DNA from: Mizugakiibacter sediminis
GTDB taxonomy: Bacteria > Pseudomonadota > Gammaproteobacteria > Xanthomonadales > Rhodanobacteraceae
Assembly: GCF_000953855.2 (NCBI RefSeq)
Contig: NZ_DF970277.1
Coordinates: 42,959 to 88,946 of the forward strand
Direction of reading: 5' to 3'
Length of the DNA: 45,988 bases
Positions 45,679-45,988 of the stretch are shown here, piece after piece (within the stretch, counting starts at the first letter, position 1; the number at the start of each line of letters is the position of its first letter). The notes beneath the pieces were generated by a model that saw nothing but the letters and a program-made list of their open reading frames with translations, had not been told where the DNA came from and ran no database searches. The position numbers were made by a program, and so were the translations under genes.

Positions 45679-45988
45679 GGCCGCGCCGTGCTGAACGTAT
45701 CGCACCGCCCCACGTCGCCGCTCTCGAAGCCGGCGCGGAACCAGCGCACGCGCTGTTCGGAGGTGCCGTGGGTGAAGGAGTCGGGGATCACGGTGCCCTG
45801 GCTCTGCCGCTGCAGGCGGTCGTCGCCGATGGCGCTGGCGGTGGCGAGCGCTTCCTCGACGTCGCCGGCTTCCAGCCATTGGTACTGCTGCTGCGCGCGG
45901 TTGGCCCAGACGCCGGCGTAGCAGTCGGCCTGCAGTTCCCGGCGCACCGAGATGCCGTTGTCGCCTTCCATCGGCTCGCCGCGCGCGC
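45675..45988 (-). CDS. YpfJ-like neutral zinc metallopeptidase, C-terminal part
   Basis: About 104 C-terminal residues; the N-terminus, with the zinc HExxH motif, lies beyond the right edge. Recognised by [62 protein letters not shown] and the final [10 protein letters not shown], which are the closing blocks of the YpfJ/zinc_peptidase family. Its stop overlaps the methyltransferase start, so the two are likely one unit. Confidence 0.9.
   Translation of the reverse strand, partial: ARGEPMEGDNGISVRRELQADCYAGVWANRAQQQYQWLEAGDVEEALATASAIGDDRLQRQSQGTVIPDSFTHGTSEQRVRWFRAGFESGDVGRCDTFSTARP

Overview
The window is very GC-rich, densely coded and free of tRNA, rRNA, phage or insertion-sequence genes. 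Exported S9, M20, M14, M48 and M61 peptidases, a large TonB-dependent receptor, a TPR-sulfotransferase, leucine dehydrogenase, IcmF and abundant GC-rich intergenic hairpin repeats all point to an aerobic proteobacterium. My best guess is the Xanthomonadales (Lysobacteraceae or Rhodanobacteraceae); this rests on gene content and style, not on a marker gene.

The left half (1-22430) looks like one catabolic regulon built around a divergent promoter at about 14303-14409. That promoter holds two TTCG-N5-CGAA operator palindromes beside a gene for a PcaR-type IclR regulator. Leftward runs a tightly packed transcription unit: class III aminotransferase, P5C-dehydrogenase-like aldehyde dehydrogenase, 3-oxoadipate-type CoA-transferase subunits A and B, second class III aminotransferase, exported TolB-propeller/CehA-type metallohydrolase, S9 peptidase, Rieske oxygenase, exported amidohydrolase and an APC amino-acid permease cut by the window edge. 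Rightward run the regulator, 3-oxoadipyl-CoA thiolase (pcaF), exported M20 dipeptidase, TPR-sulfotransferase and a TonB-dependent receptor ending at a terminator. The set has parts for outer-membrane uptake, extracytoplasmic hydrolysis, inner-membrane transport, two deaminations, one aldehyde oxidation, CoA activation and thiolysis to succinyl-CoA plus acetyl-CoA. It lacks every aromatic-ring enzyme that normally feeds 3-oxoadipate. I propose that it degrades an amide-linked, possibly N-methylated, six-carbon diamino acid such as beta-lysine through 3-aminoadipate. That is inference.

The middle (22648-28933) holds an Ala/Pro-rich lipoprotein, acetyl-CoA acetyltransferase, isovaleryl-CoA dehydrogenase, a secreted protein of unknown function, leucine dehydrogenase (a branched-chain amino-acid theme) and an M48 lipoprotein protease. 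From 29057 to 32502 are a TetR/hydrolase pair, an EamA exporter with a GFA-family gene, and a divergent Lrp/AsnC regulator. From 32943 to 36552 lies icmF, the fused B12-dependent isobutyryl-CoA mutase, interrupted by a one-base frameshift in a run of eight G.

The right end (36616-45988) holds an AraC/VOC/DUF1801 group, a membrane protein, an NTF2-like secreted protein, M61 and M14 metallopeptidases, a small secreted protein, a proline-rich membrane diguanylate cyclase, a methyltransferase and the end of a YpfJ-like metallopeptidase. Several of the last genes carry apparent single-base frameshifts. These may reflect sequence quality rather than biology.
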